Shown: one piece after another, positions 47,628 to 55,862 of the stretch
Numbering within the stretch: the first letter of the stretch is position 1
Layout of the letters: the number at the start of each line of letters is the position of its first letter
Assembly: GCA_016720425.1 (NCBI GenBank)
Contig: JADKKQ010000005.1
Coordinates: 242,313-306,312 of the forward strand
Direction of reading: 5' to 3'
Length of the DNA stretch: 64,000 bases
Source of the DNA: Betaproteobacteria bacterium
Lineage (GTDB): Bacteria; Pseudomonadota; Gammaproteobacteria; Burkholderiales; Casimicrobiaceae
Position numbers and translations under genes: made by a program
The notes under the pieces: generated by a model
Seen by the model: the letters and a program-made list of their open reading frames with translations, nothing else
Databases searched by the model: none
What the model was told of the DNA's origin: nothing

Positions 47628-48291
47628 CGCCTCGATCGCCGCGCCGGGCGCCGCGGCGCCGCGGTGGCTCGAGCCCGAGGAGGCGGCGCGGGCCGGTTTC
47701 TACGCGCTGCTGTCCCGGCTCTATGCCGGCGGGCCGGACGCCGCGTTGCTGGCCGCGATCGCCGCGGCCGCGCCGCTGCCCGTCGAGGCGGGGGACGCGG
47801 CGGCGGCGGGCGCGAAGGACGCCGCCGGCGACCTCGCCTCGGCGTGGGACGCGCTGCGCGCGGCCAGCGCCCGCGCGACGCCGGAGGCGGTCGCCCAGGA
47901 ATACGACGAGCTGTTCATCGGCGTGGGCAAGAGCGAGGTCAACCTGCACGCCAGTCACTGGCTGACCGGGTTCATGATGGAGCGGCCGCTGGCCGAGGTG
48001 CGGGGCGCGCTGGCACGGCTGGGGCTGGAGCGCCGCCCGGAAGCCTCGATGGTCGAGGATCACCTGTCGGCGCTGTGCGAAACAATGCGCATTCTCATCG
48101 CCGGACATGGAAAACGGCTTCCGGCCGACATTGGCGAGCAAAAGGCATTTTTCGATCACCATGTCGCAGCGTGGGTTTTCCCTTGCTGCGATGCAATATC
48201 CGTTTGTCCGCTTGCGTCCTTCTACCGCGACGTAGCACAATTCACCAAGCATTTCCTGGCGCTCGAACGTGACTCGTTCGCCATGGAATGA
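47620..48291 (+). CDS. TorD/DmsD-type chaperone for molybdoenzyme
   Basis: 223 residues, all-helical. Family segments: EEAARAGFYALLSRLYAGGPD at the start, EYDELFIGVGKSEVNLHASHWL in the middle and EQKAFFDHHVAAWVFPCCDAI near the end. Such chaperones bind the twin-arginine leader of the catalytic subunit and hold the enzyme until the cofactor is inserted. The ATG overlaps the previous gene's end by 8 bases. Its client is most likely the twin-arginine formate dehydrogenase encoded 300 bases downstream. Confidence 0.92.
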   Translation: MSDASIAAPGAAAPRWLEPEEAARAGFYALLSRLYAGGPDAALLAAIAAAAPLPVEAGDAAAAGAKDAAGDLASAWDALRAASARATPEAVAQEYDELFIGVGKSEVNLHASHWLTGFMMERPLAEVRGALARLGLERRPEASMVEDHLSALCETMRILIAGHGKRLPADIGEQKAFFDHHVAAWVFPCCDAISVCPLASFYRDVAQFTKHFLALERDSFAME

Positions 48292-48327
48292 TTATTCGAA
48301 GTCACGACGCCCTACTTAGGAGGCAGC

Positions 48328-48579
48328 ATGCGCACTCCATCGCGTAGCGATCGTCCGGTCGCGACCACCGCGGACACGCTCCCGCCCGACACCGACCTCA
48401 AGCGCCGCCGCTTCCTGCTGGGCCTCGGCGCCGGAGGGGCGGGCGCGGCGACGGTCGCCATCGGCGCCTTGCCCTCCGTCGCATCGGCGACGCCTGTCGC
48501 CGGCGTGCCCCAGCAAGTCGGCAATGGTTACCGCGAGACCGAACACGTCCGCGACTATTACCGCTCGGCCAAGCTCTAG
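48328..48579 (+). CDS. Small twin-arginine protein of formate dehydrogenase region
   Basis: 83 residues with a twin-arginine leader (LKRRRFLLGLGAGGAGAATVA) and a short mature part ending GYRETEHVRDYYRSAKL. This is the formate dehydrogenase region TAT target family, always found just before the catalytic subunit. AGGAGG at 48318-48323 gives a strong start at ATG 48328. It presumably crosses to the periplasm with, or alongside, the enzyme; its function is unknown. Confidence 0.88.
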   Translation: MRTPSRSDRPVATTADTLPPDTDLKRRRFLLGLGAGGAGAATVAIGALPSVASATPVAGVPQQVGNGYRETEHVRDYYRSAKL

Positions 48580-48593
48580 GAGGAGGAAGGATC

Positions 48594-51494
48594 ATGCTGC
48601 TCACCAAAAAAAGTGACGGTGTCGTCGCAGCCGGTCCGCGTCTTCGCCGCCTCGGGGGGGCCGTGCTTCCCACGATGGACCGGCGGACGTTTTTGCGTCG
48701 CTCCGGCATCGCCGCCGGGGCGGGCGCGTTCGCGAGCCAGCTGCCGTTCGGCAGCATCGCGCCGGCCGAGGCCGCGGCCGAAGGGCAGGGCGGCGGCAAG
48801 ACGGAGGTCAAGCGCACCGTCTGTTCGCACTGCTCGGTCGGCTGCGCCGTCGACGCCGTCGTCGAGAACGGCGTCTGGATTCGCCAGGAGCCGGTGTTCG
48901 ATTCGCCGCTGAACCTGGGCGCGCACTGCGCCAAGGGCGCGTCGATCCGCGAGCACGGCCACGGCGAGTACCGCCTCAAGGCGCCGATGAAGCTCGTCAA
49001 CGGCAAGTACCAGAAGATCAGCTGGGAGCAGGCGATCAACGAGGTCGGCGACAAGCTGCTCGCGCTGCGCAAGGAGTCCGGCCCCGACGCGGTGTTCTGG
49101 ATCGGCAGCTCGAAGTTCAGCAACGAGCAGGCCTATCTGCACCGCAAGTTCGTCTCGTTCTGGGGCACCAACAACTGCGACCACCAGGCGCGGATCTGCC
49201 ATTCGACGACGGTTGCCGGCGTAGCCAACACCTGGGGCTACGGCGCGATGACCAACTCGTACAACGACATGCAGAACACCAAGTGCGCGCTCTACATCGG
49301 CTCGAACGCCGCCGAGGCGCACCCGGTGTCGATGCTGCACATGCTGCACGCCAAGGAAGGCGGCGCCAAGATGATCGTCGTCGACCCGCGCTTCACGCGG
49401 ACGGCGGCCAAGGCCGACGAGTACGTCCGCCTGCGCTCGGGCGGCGACATTCCCTTCCTGTTCGGCCTGCTGCACCACATCTTCAAGAACGGCTGGGAAG
49501 ACAAGAAGTACCTGAACGACCGCGTGTTCGGGATGGACAAGGTGCGCGAGGAAGTGCTGACCAAGTGGACGCCCGACAAGGTCGAGGAGGCCTGCGGCGT
49601 GTCCCCGGCGCAGATGTACAAGGTCGCCGAGATGATGGCCAAGAACCGGCCCTCCACGCTGGTGTGGTGCATGGGGCAGACGCAGCACTCGATCGGCAAC
49701 GCGATGGTGCGGGCGTCCTGCATCCTGCAGCTGGCGCTGGGCAACGTCGGCGTGTCGGGCGGCGGCACCAACATCTTCCGCGGCCACGACAACGTCCAGG
49801 GCGCCACCGACGTCGGCCCGAACCCCGACTCGCTGCCCGGCTACTACGGCCTCGCCGCGGGATCGTGGAAGCACTGGGCTGCGGTCTGGGGCGTCGACTA
49901 CGAGTGGATCAAGAAGCAGTACGCCCCGAACATGATGGAAAAGCCGGGGATGACGCTGTCGCGCTGGATCGACGGCGTGATGGAGAAGAACGAGCTCATC
50001 GACCAGGACTCGAACCTGCGCGCGCTGGTGTACTGGGGCCATGCGCCGAACAGCCAGACGCGCGGCAAGGAGATGGTCGAGGCGATGAAGAAGCTCGACC
50101 TGCTGGTGGTCATCGACCCGTATCCGTCGGCGACGGCGGCGATGGCGGCGATGGTGCGCAAGGACGGCGTCTACCTCTTGCCGGCGGCCACGCAGTTCGA
50201 GAACACCGGCTCGATCACCGCGTCCAACCGCTCGATCCAGTGGCGCGAGCGCGTCATCGCCCCGCTGTTCGAGTCGCAGACCGACCACGCGATCATGTAC
50301 GCGTTCGCGAAGAAGTTCGGCTTCGACAAGGAGCTGGTCAAGAACTACAAGATCGTCAAGCCCACCGAGGGCAAGTTCGAGGAGCCCGAGAACGAGTCGA
50401 TCCTGCGCGAGATCAACAAGGGCACGTGGACGATCGGCATGTCCGGCCACTCGCCGGAGCGGCTGAAGCTGCACATGAAGCACATGAACACCTTCGACGT
50501 GAAGACGCTGCGCGCGAAGGGCGGTCCCTGCGACGGCGAGTTCTTCGGCCTGCCCTGGCCGTGCTACGGCACGCCGGAGATGAAGCACCCGGGTTCGCCC
50601 AATCTCTACGCGACCGGCACGCCGGTGATGGACGGCGGCGGCTGCTTCCGCGCCAACTTCGGCATCGAGCGCGACGGCCAGTCGCTGCTGGCCGAGGACG
50701 GTTCCTTCCCGAAGGGCGGCGATCTCACCACCGGCTATCCGGAACTCGACCACGTGCTGCTGAAGAAGCTCGGCTGGTGGGACGAGCTCACCGACGAGGA
50801 GAAGAAGGCGGCCGAGGGCAAGAACTGGAAGACCGACCTCTCCGGCGGGATGATCCGCGTGTTCATGAAGAACCACGGCAACCATCCGTTCGGCAACGCC
50901 AAGGCGCGCGCGGTCGTCTGGAACTTCCCCGACCCGATCCCGCAGCACCGCGAGCCGATCTACTCGACGCGGCCCGACCTCGTCGCCAAGTACCCGACGC
51001 ACGACGACAAGAAGGCCTTCTGGCGGCTGCCGACGCTGTACAAGAGCGTGCAGGAGAAGAACAAGGACATCGGCAAGGAGTACCCGCTGGTGCTGACCAG
51101 CGGTCGCCTGGTCGAGTACGAGGGCGGCGGCGAGGAAACCCGGTCGAATCCCTGGCTGGCCGAGCTGCAGCAGGACTCCTTCGTCGAGATCAACCCCAAG
51201 GACGCCAACGACCGCGGCATCCGCGACGGCGAGATGGTCTGGCTGGGCACGCCCACCGGCGCCAAGATCCGGGTCAAGGCGATGGTCACCGAGCGCGTCG
51301 GTCCCGGCGTCTCGTTCATGCCCTACCACTTCTCGGGCGTATGGATGGGCAAGGACATGCTCGAGTACTACCCCGAGGGCGCGCACCCGATCGTCCGCGG
51401 CGAGGCGGTCAACACCGCGACCACCTACGGCTACGACTCGGTGACGATGATGCAGGAAACCAAGACCACGGTCTGCCAGATCGCCAAGGCCTGA
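48594..51494 (+). CDS. fdhA: Formate dehydrogenase catalytic (alpha) subunit, Cys type
   Basis: 966 residues, MGD-dependent DMSO-reductase family. A twin-arginine leader (MDRRTFLRRSGIAAGAGAF) begins about residue 28, so the enzyme faces the periplasm. The [4Fe-4S] site is CSHCSVGCAVDAV. The metal ligand is in DHQARICHSTTVAGVA, where Cys stands in place of the selenocysteine of E. coli FdnG, followed by the conserved His. AGGAGGAAGG ends four bases before ATG 48594, fixing the start. It oxidises formate to CO2 and sends electrons through the Fe-S and cytochrome b subunits to quinone. Confidence 0.96.
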   Translation: MLLTKKSDGVVAAGPRLRRLGGAVLPTMDRRTFLRRSGIAAGAGAFASQLPFGSIAPAEAAAEGQGGGKTEVKRTVCSHCSVGCAVDAVVENGVWIRQEPVFDSPLNLGAHCAKGASIREHGHGEYRLKAPMKLVNGKYQKISWEQAINEVGDKLLALRKESGPDAVFWIGSSKFSNEQAYLHRKFVSFWGTNNCDHQARICHSTTVAGVANTWGYGAMTNSYNDMQNTKCALYIGSNAAEAHPVSMLHMLHAKEGGAKMIVVDPRFTRTAAKADEYVRLRSGGDIPFLFGLLHHIFKNGWEDKKYLNDRVFGMDKVREEVLTKWTPDKVEEACGVSPAQMYKVAEMMAKNRPSTLVWCMGQTQHSIGNAMVRASCILQLALGNVGVSGGGTNIFRGHDNVQGATDVGPNPDSLPGYYGLAAGSWKHWAAVWGVDYEWIKKQYAPNMMEKPGMTLSRWIDGVMEKNELIDQDSNLRALVYWGHAPNSQTRGKEMVEAMKKLDLLVVIDPYPSATAAMAAMVRKDGVYLLPAATQFENTGSITASNRSIQWRERVIAPLFESQTDHAIMYAFAKKFGFDKELVKNYKIVKPTEGKFEEPENESILREINKGTWTIGMSGHSPERLKLHMKHMNTFDVKTLRAKGGPCDGEFFGLPWPCYGTPEMKHPGSPNLYATGTPVMDGGGCFRANFGIERDGQSLLAEDGSFPKGGDLTTGYPELDHVLLKKLGWWDELTDEEKKAAEGKNWKTDLSGGMIRVFMKNHGNHPFGNAKARAVVWNFPDPIPQHREPIYSTRPDLVAKYPTHDDKKAFWRLPTLYKSVQEKNKDIGKEYPLVLTSGRLVEYEGGGEETRSNPWLAELQQDSFVEINPKDANDRGIRDGEMVWLGTPTGAKIRVKAMVTERVGPGVSFMPYHFSGVWMGKDMLEYYPEGAHPIVRGEAVNTATTYGYDSVTMMQETKTTVCQIAKA

Positions 51495-51523
51495 CGGCGC
51501 ACGGACGAACAGAGGAGATTGCG

Positions 51524-52150
51524 ATGGCCCGAATGAAGTTTCTCTGCGACGCCGAGCGCTGCATCGAGTGCAACGGCTGCGTCACCGCGTGCAAGCAGGA
51601 GCACGACATCCCGTGGGGCGTGAACCGCCGGCGCGTGGTCACGATCAACGACGGCGTGCCCGGCGAGCGGTCGATTTCGGTCGCCTGCATGCACTGCTCG
51701 GACGCGCCCTGCATGGCGGTCTGCCCGGTCGACTGCTTCTACAAGACCGAGGAAGGCGTGGTCCTCCACGACAAGGACCTCTGCATCGGCTGCGGCTACT
51801 GCTTCTACGCCTGCCCGTTCGGCGCGCCGCAGTTCCCGCAGGCGGGTGCCTTCGGCGTGCGCGGCAAGATGGACAAGTGCACGTTCTGCGCCGGCGGCCC
51901 GGAAGCGAACAACACGGCCGACGAGTACAAGAAGTACGGCCGCAACCGCCTGGCCGAGGGCAAGCTGCCGGCCTGCGCCGAGATGTGCGCGACCAAGGCG
52001 CTGCTCGGCGGCGACGGCGACGTCCTCGCCGACATCTACCGCGAGCGGGTCACCAAGCGCGGCAAGGGGGCCGACGTCTGGGGCTGGGGCACCGCCTACG
52101 GCCCGCCGGGACAACAGCCCGCCGCGCCGGCGGGAGGAGCGAAATCATGA
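51524..52150 (+). CDS. fdhB: Formate dehydrogenase Fe-S (beta) subunit
   Basis: 208 residues with four ferredoxin-type groups: CIECNGCVTACK, CMHCSDAPCMAVCP, CIGCGYCFYACP, and the CTFCAGG ... CAEMC pair. It links the catalytic subunit to the cytochrome b subunit. AGAGGAGA at 51511-51518 supports ATG 51524. The protein lacks the C-terminal membrane helix of E. coli FdnH. It ends at a TGA overlapping the next ATG (ATGA). Confidence 0.95.
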   Translation: MARMKFLCDAERCIECNGCVTACKQEHDIPWGVNRRRVVTINDGVPGERSISVACMHCSDAPCMAVCPVDCFYKTEEGVVLHDKDLCIGCGYCFYACPFGAPQFPQAGAFGVRGKMDKCTFCAGGPEANNTADEYKKYGRNRLAEGKLPACAEMCATKALLGGDGDVLADIYRERVTKRGKGADVWGWGTAYGPPGQQPAAPAGGAKS

Positions 52151-52371
52151 TCAAGCCCATCGTTGCGATCGCCTGCGGAATCGCCTTCGCCGTCGGACTC
52201 GGCGGCTGCGGCGAGCGTCCGCAGGTCATCGAGTACAAGCAGGGCAAGTACCAGGGCAAGCCGGACACCACGCCGTACGACTCGACGCAGTTCAGCGGCA
52301 ACAAGGCGGAGTGGGAACGGGCCATCAAGACCCGCAACCAGAACCAGAACGAGTACAAGCGGACCAGCTGA
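52147..52371 (+). CDS. Small lipoprotein in formate dehydrogenase operon
   Basis: 74 residues. A lipoprotein signal (MIKPIVAIACGIAFAVGLGGC) puts the lipidated Cys at residue 21; the mature part is hydrophilic, ERPQVIEYKQGKYQGKPD then ERAIKTRNQNQNEYKRTS. The ATG overlaps the fdhB stop, so the genes are translationally coupled. Similar small lipoproteins occur between the beta and gamma subunit genes in related bacteria. It probably assists or tethers the complex in the periplasm (inference). Confidence 0.82.
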   Translation: MIKPIVAIACGIAFAVGLGGCGERPQVIEYKQGKYQGKPDTTPYDSTQFSGNKAEWERAIKTRNQNQNEYKRTS

Positions 52372-52388
52372 CGGGCCCCGGAGGAACG

Positions 52389-53453
52389 ATGGCGAGCCTT
52401 ACCTTGAAGCGGGCGGCCGGCGCGTGGCTGGCGGCCCTGGTGCTGGGCCTGGCGGCATCGGCGCAGGCGCAGTCTCCGGCGGCGAATCCGCCGGAGGCCG
52501 ATTTCGCGAAGCAGCAGCAGGCGCAGCAGCAGAGCCAGCCGCTCAACAACCAGCCGGTGTGGAAGGAAGTCCGGTCGGGGCAGGCGCAGACCAGCACGGT
52601 GCGCGGCCGCGAGACCAACGTGCTGATCCAGTCGCAGGGCCAGACCTGGCGCGCGGCACGCGTCACCGTCTCGACGGCGCTGGGTGGCCTGATCGCCGCG
52701 CTGGTGCTCGTGCTCTTCGGCTACTACTTCTGGCGCGGTTCGATCGAGCTCCACGGCGCGCCGACCGGGCGCGTGATCGAGCGCTTTTCTCCGGCCAAGC
52801 GCATCGCCCACTGGTCGATGGGGCTGACCTTCGTCGCGCTCGGCGTCACCGGCCTGATCCTCACCTTCGGCAAGTCGCTGCTGCTGCCGATCATCGGCTA
52901 CACGCTGTTTTCCTGGCTGGCGACGCTGGCGAAGAACGTCCACAACTTCACCGGCCCGGTGTTCTCGGTCGCGCTGCTGATCTTCATCTTCATGTATGCC
53001 AAGGACAACCTGCCCAAGGCCTACGACCTGCAGTGGATGGCCAAGTTCGGCGGCATGCTCGACCGCAGCGGCAACACCCACGTTCCGTCGGGCAAGTTCA
53101 ATGCCGGCGAGAAGGGGCTGTTCTGGAGCCTGGTCGTCGTCGTCTCGCTGGTGCTGGTCGTCACCGGCTACATCCTCAATTTCCCGAACTTCGACCAGAC
53201 GCGGGAGACGATGCAGCTGGCCAACATCGTCCATCTGGTCGCGGCACTGCTCGGCATCGCGATGGCCTGCCTGCACATCTACATGGGCACGGTCGGGATG
53301 AAGGGCGCGCTCGACGCGATGCGCTACGGCTACGTCGACGAGACCTGGGCGAAGGAGCACCACGGGCTCTGGTACGACGACGTGATGTCCGGCAAGGTCC
53401 CGCGCGGAACCGAGCCCGCGGCGCCGACGCTGCCGCAGGGCCGGCCGGCCTGA
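52389..53453 (+). CDS. Formate dehydrogenase cytochrome b (gamma) subunit
   Basis: 354 residues. An N-terminal signal peptide and a Gln-rich periplasmic stretch precede one membrane helix near residue 97 (LGGLIAALVLVLFGYYFW) and the FdnI-type four-helix core. Haem-ligand His residues are likely in RIAHWSMGLTFVALG, KNVHNFTGPVFS and VHLVAALLGIAMACLHIYMG. It anchors the complex and passes electrons to quinone. ATG 52389 follows GAGGAACG. The N-terminal extension before the core is longer than in E. coli FdnI, which has about 217 residues, but is common in this class. Confidence 0.94.
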   Translation: MASLTLKRAAGAWLAALVLGLAASAQAQSPAANPPEADFAKQQQAQQQSQPLNNQPVWKEVRSGQAQTSTVRGRETNVLIQSQGQTWRAARVTVSTALGGLIAALVLVLFGYYFWRGSIELHGAPTGRVIERFSPAKRIAHWSMGLTFVALGVTGLILTFGKSLLLPIIGYTLFSWLATLAKNVHNFTGPVFSVALLIFIFMYAKDNLPKAYDLQWMAKFGGMLDRSGNTHVPSGKFNAGEKGLFWSLVVVVSLVLVVTGYILNFPNFDQTRETMQLANIVHLVAALLGIAMACLHIYMGTVGMKGALDAMRYGYVDETWAKEHHGLWYDDVMSGKVPRGTEPAAPTLPQGRPA

Positions 53454-53479
53454 TCAACGACGAGGGGAGAAGCGAGAAC

Positions 53480-53776
53480 ATGACGACGTTGCGAGCACTG
53501 ATCGCCGCCGGCCTGGTGGTGGGGACTTTCGGCGTGGCGGTCGCCAAGCTGCCGGCGCCGCCGCCGATGACCGACGCGCAGAAGGCGGCGGCGGAGGAAA
53601 AGAAGGGCAAGGACGCGGCCGCGGCCGAGGCCGCCAAGGCGGCGCAGGCTCGCGCCGAGGATCGCGTCGCGGCGCGTTACTTCGCCGAGGCGAAGGCCCA
53701 GGGGAAAACCGTACCGGCGCCGCAGATCGCCGCGACCGCCCCGGCGGCGGCGAAGGCGGCACCGGTCAAGAAGTAG
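53480..53776 (+). CDS. Small exported Ala/Lys-rich protein at end of formate dehydrogenase operon
   Basis: 98 residues: a signal peptide (MTTLRALIAAGLVVGTFGVAVA) and a mature, low-complexity helix of Ala, Lys and Glu (AEEKKGKDAAAAEAAKAAQ), ending AAPVKK. ATG 53480 with GGGGAGAAG upstream, 26 bases after the cytochrome gene. A strong hairpin closes the operon after it. No known domain; perhaps a periplasmic helper of the complex, but only position supports this. Confidence 0.72.
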   Translation: MTTLRALIAAGLVVGTFGVAVAKLPAPPPMTDAQKAAAEEKKGKDAAAAEAAKAAQARAEDRVAARYFAEAKAQGKTVPAPQIAATAPAAAKAAPVKK

Positions 53777-53802
53777 GCGCGCCGCTCTTTCCAGCGTTCG
53801 TC

Positions 53803-53825
53803 GACGGGGGCCGCGGGCCCCCGTC
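53803..53825. terminator. Bidirectional hairpin at end of formate dehydrogenase operon
   Basis: GACGGGGGCC-GCG-GGCCCCCGTC is a perfect 10-bp stem with 3-base loop, 26 bases after the last operon gene and 49 bases after the end of the convergent DUF2934 gene. Very stable, although no T-run follows on either strand. Confidence 0.65.
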
Positions 53826-53874
53826 TGCATCGAGGACCGCGACGCAGCCGCGAGTCCCTCGCCGGCGAATCCGC

Positions 53875-54363
53875 TCAGGCACCCTTGCCGATCAGGTGCT
53901 CGATCTCGGCTTCGGCTTCGAGCCAGTCCTGCAGTTCGTAGCCGGGCGCAAACCCGCGCTTCTCGGCGCGCAGGTACGCCGCCGTGGCAATCCAGCGTCG
54001 ACGTTCCGCATGTGACGGCGCCGGGGGCTTGTCGACCGGCTTGATGGCGCCCGCCGTCTTGCCCGTGCTGCCCGGCTTTCCGGACGCCGAGGCGGCGGCA
54101 GAAGAAGCCCCGACCGCCTTTTTCGCCGCGACCGGCTCGCGCCCGCCCGCCGCGGCCTTGGCTTTGGGAACCTCCGCCGCGGGTGCCTTGGCGACCCGCT
54201 TGACGCTCGCCGCGGCCGGGACGACGGTCGCCTCGCTCGCGGTCTTGGCGCGGACCGTGCCCTTCGGCTTGGCGGTCGCAGCCTTCTTGCCGGCTGCCGG
54301 TTTCGTCACCGCGGCTGCTTTTTTCGCTGTTCGCTTGACGCTGACGGGCTTCTCTTCGGACAT
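53875..54363 (-). CDS. DUF2934 protein with histone H1-like basic N-terminal region
   Basis: 162 residues. The first 110 or so are Lys/Ala/Pro-rich repeats (KRTAKKAAAVTKPAAGKKAA and similar), like bacterial histone H1-type tails; the C-terminal 45 (RRRWIATAAYLRAEKRG and YELQDWLEAEAEIEHLIGKG) form the short helical DUF2934 domain. The tail would bind nucleic acid or another polyanion. Start ATG at 54361-54363; longer in-frame upstream codons look unrelated. Function unknown; the domain is often found in stress-linked or plasmid-borne genes. Confidence 0.8.
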   Translation of the reverse strand: MSEEKPVSVKRTAKKAAAVTKPAAGKKAATAKPKGTVRAKTASEATVVPAAASVKRVAKAPAAEVPKAKAAAGGREPVAAKKAVGASSAAASASGKPGSTGKTAGAIKPVDKPPAPSHAERRRWIATAAYLRAEKRGFAPGYELQDWLEAEAEIEHLIGKGA

Positions 54364-54447
54364 GCTCGATTCTCCTGCTCGGGATTCGCGGGTAGGGCAC
54401 TGCTGCCTTCCGATAATGATAGCGGAAAAGCGGAAGCCGATCCGGTC

Positions 54448-54657
54448 GTGCCGGCGGCGGTGTCGGCGCCGGACGCGGGGCCGTTTTTGCGCAGCGGACA
54501 ACTGGAAGTGCTGCTGAACGAAGACGCGTTGCTGCCGGCCGATATCCGTGCCGCGTATCCACAAAGGCAGAATCTCGCCGCGAAGCTGCGGGTGTTCGTC
54601 GAGTTCCTGACCGCGCACTTCGCGCCGGGCGCCGCCGCCAAGCGGATTCAATGGTGA
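54448..54657 (+). pseudogene. C-terminal remnant of a LysR-type regulator
   Basis: The last 60 residues of this short frame (LRSGQLEVLLNEDALLP, then AAYPQRQNLAAKLRVFVEFLTAHFAP) match the end of the LysR effector-binding domain, where the strand and final helix typically read PIYAVYP..RHLSAKVRAFVDFL. No helix-turn-helix or remaining domain is found upstream, where the DUF2934 gene begins on the other strand. It is most likely the leftover of a regulator lost by deletion or rearrangement. Confidence 0.7.
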
Positions 54658-54824
54658 CGCTGCGCTCGTCGCCGCGCCCGCCGCCGGTACGCTCGAGCCG
54701 TATCTGCGAGCCGACGGCGTCAGGTGGTGCATAATCAGCGCCGGCGCCCGCAAGAGTCCGGCCAGCGTCGGGCAATCTTTCTGTGAGTCGGATATCGCAA
54801 ACTCCCTGCGAATGGAGAAAAGAC

Positions 54825-55793
54825 ATGTTCAAGATGGCATTGCGCACGGCGGCAGCGGCTGCCGCGGTTCTGTTGAGCGGCGCCGCCTTTGCGGCCACCA
54901 CTCTCAGCATCAACACCGCGCTGACGACCAGCGATCCCCTGTACAAGGGGCTGGAGACGTTCCGCGACGCGGTGACCAAACGCACGAACGGTGCCATTGA
55001 GGTCAAGCTGTTCCCCAACTCGCAACTCGGCTCCGACGAAGACGTGCTGGAGCAGGCCCGCGCGGGCGCGCCCGTTGCGGTGGTGGTCGACGGCGGTCGC
55101 CTCGCCAACTTCGTCAAGGAGTTCGGCGTGCTCGGCGCGCCCTATCTCGCCTCGGGCTACGACGGCATCCGCAAGGTGGTGACGTCGGCCATGTTCGAGG
55201 AGTGGGTGGGCAAGCTCTCCAAGGCGTCCGGCCACCAGGTCCTGTCCTTCAACTGGTGGCAGGGCGAGCGGCACCTGTGGACCGCCAAGCCGGTACGCAC
55301 GCCCGCGGACCTCAAGGGCAACCGGATGCGCACCATCGGCTCCCCGGTCTGGCTCGGGACGATCAACGCGATGGGCGCCACGGCGACGCCGATGCCCTAT
55401 GCCGAGGTCTATTCGGCGCTCGAGCAGAAGGTGATCGATTCGGTCGAGGTGCAGTTGCCGGCCGGCTACAACTCGAAGCTCTTCGAGGTCACGAAGTACG
55501 TGACCAAGACCGGTCACATCAGCCTGATCACCGGCCTGGTGACGAGCGCCAAGTGGTTCGGCTCGCTTCCGGCCGACCAGCAGAAGATCCTGCGCGAGGA
55601 AGCGCTCAAGGCCGGGGACGTGGCATCCTACGGCACGCGCGACAAGCTGGCGGAGATCGAGAAGAGCCTGAAGGCGGCCGGCATGACGGTCGATGAGATC
55701 GACGTGACCCCGTTCAGGAACGCGACCGCGGGCGTCTACGACAAGCTCGGCTACGGCGACCTGCGAACCAAGCTGCAGGCGATCGCCAAGTAG
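54825..55793 (+). CDS. dctP: TRAP transporter substrate-binding protein DctP
   Basis: 322 residues: signal peptide (MFKMALRTAAAAAAVLLSGAAFA), then the DctP fold with FRDAVTKRTNGAIEVKLFPNSQLGSDED (split: NGAIEVKLFPNSQLGS), the ligand Arg in LKGNRMRTIGSPVW, and MPYAEVYSALEQKVIDSVE. It captures C4-dicarboxylates or similar acids in the periplasm and delivers them to DctQM. ATG 54825 has GGAGA six bases upstream. First gene of a dctPQM operon. Confidence 0.95.
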   Translation: MFKMALRTAAAAAAVLLSGAAFAATTLSINTALTTSDPLYKGLETFRDAVTKRTNGAIEVKLFPNSQLGSDEDVLEQARAGAPVAVVVDGGRLANFVKEFGVLGAPYLASGYDGIRKVVTSAMFEEWVGKLSKASGHQVLSFNWWQGERHLWTAKPVRTPADLKGNRMRTIGSPVWLGTINAMGATATPMPYAEVYSALEQKVIDSVEVQLPAGYNSKLFEVTKYVTKTGHISLITGLVTSAKWFGSLPADQQKILREEALKAGDVASYGTRDKLAEIEKSLKAAGMTVDEIDVTPFRNATAGVYDKLGYGDLRTKLQAIAK

Positions 55794-55862
55794 CGTTCCT
55801 CAACGATCGACACGGCGCGTGGGGCCCGCTCAGGCGGGTTCCGTGCGCAGAGGATTGTCGCC

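Noticed and set aside
49150..49260. Selenocysteine codon in the formate dehydrogenase
   Set aside because: The position equivalent to Sec reads as an ordinary Cys codon (ARICHSTTV) and no in-frame TGA is present.
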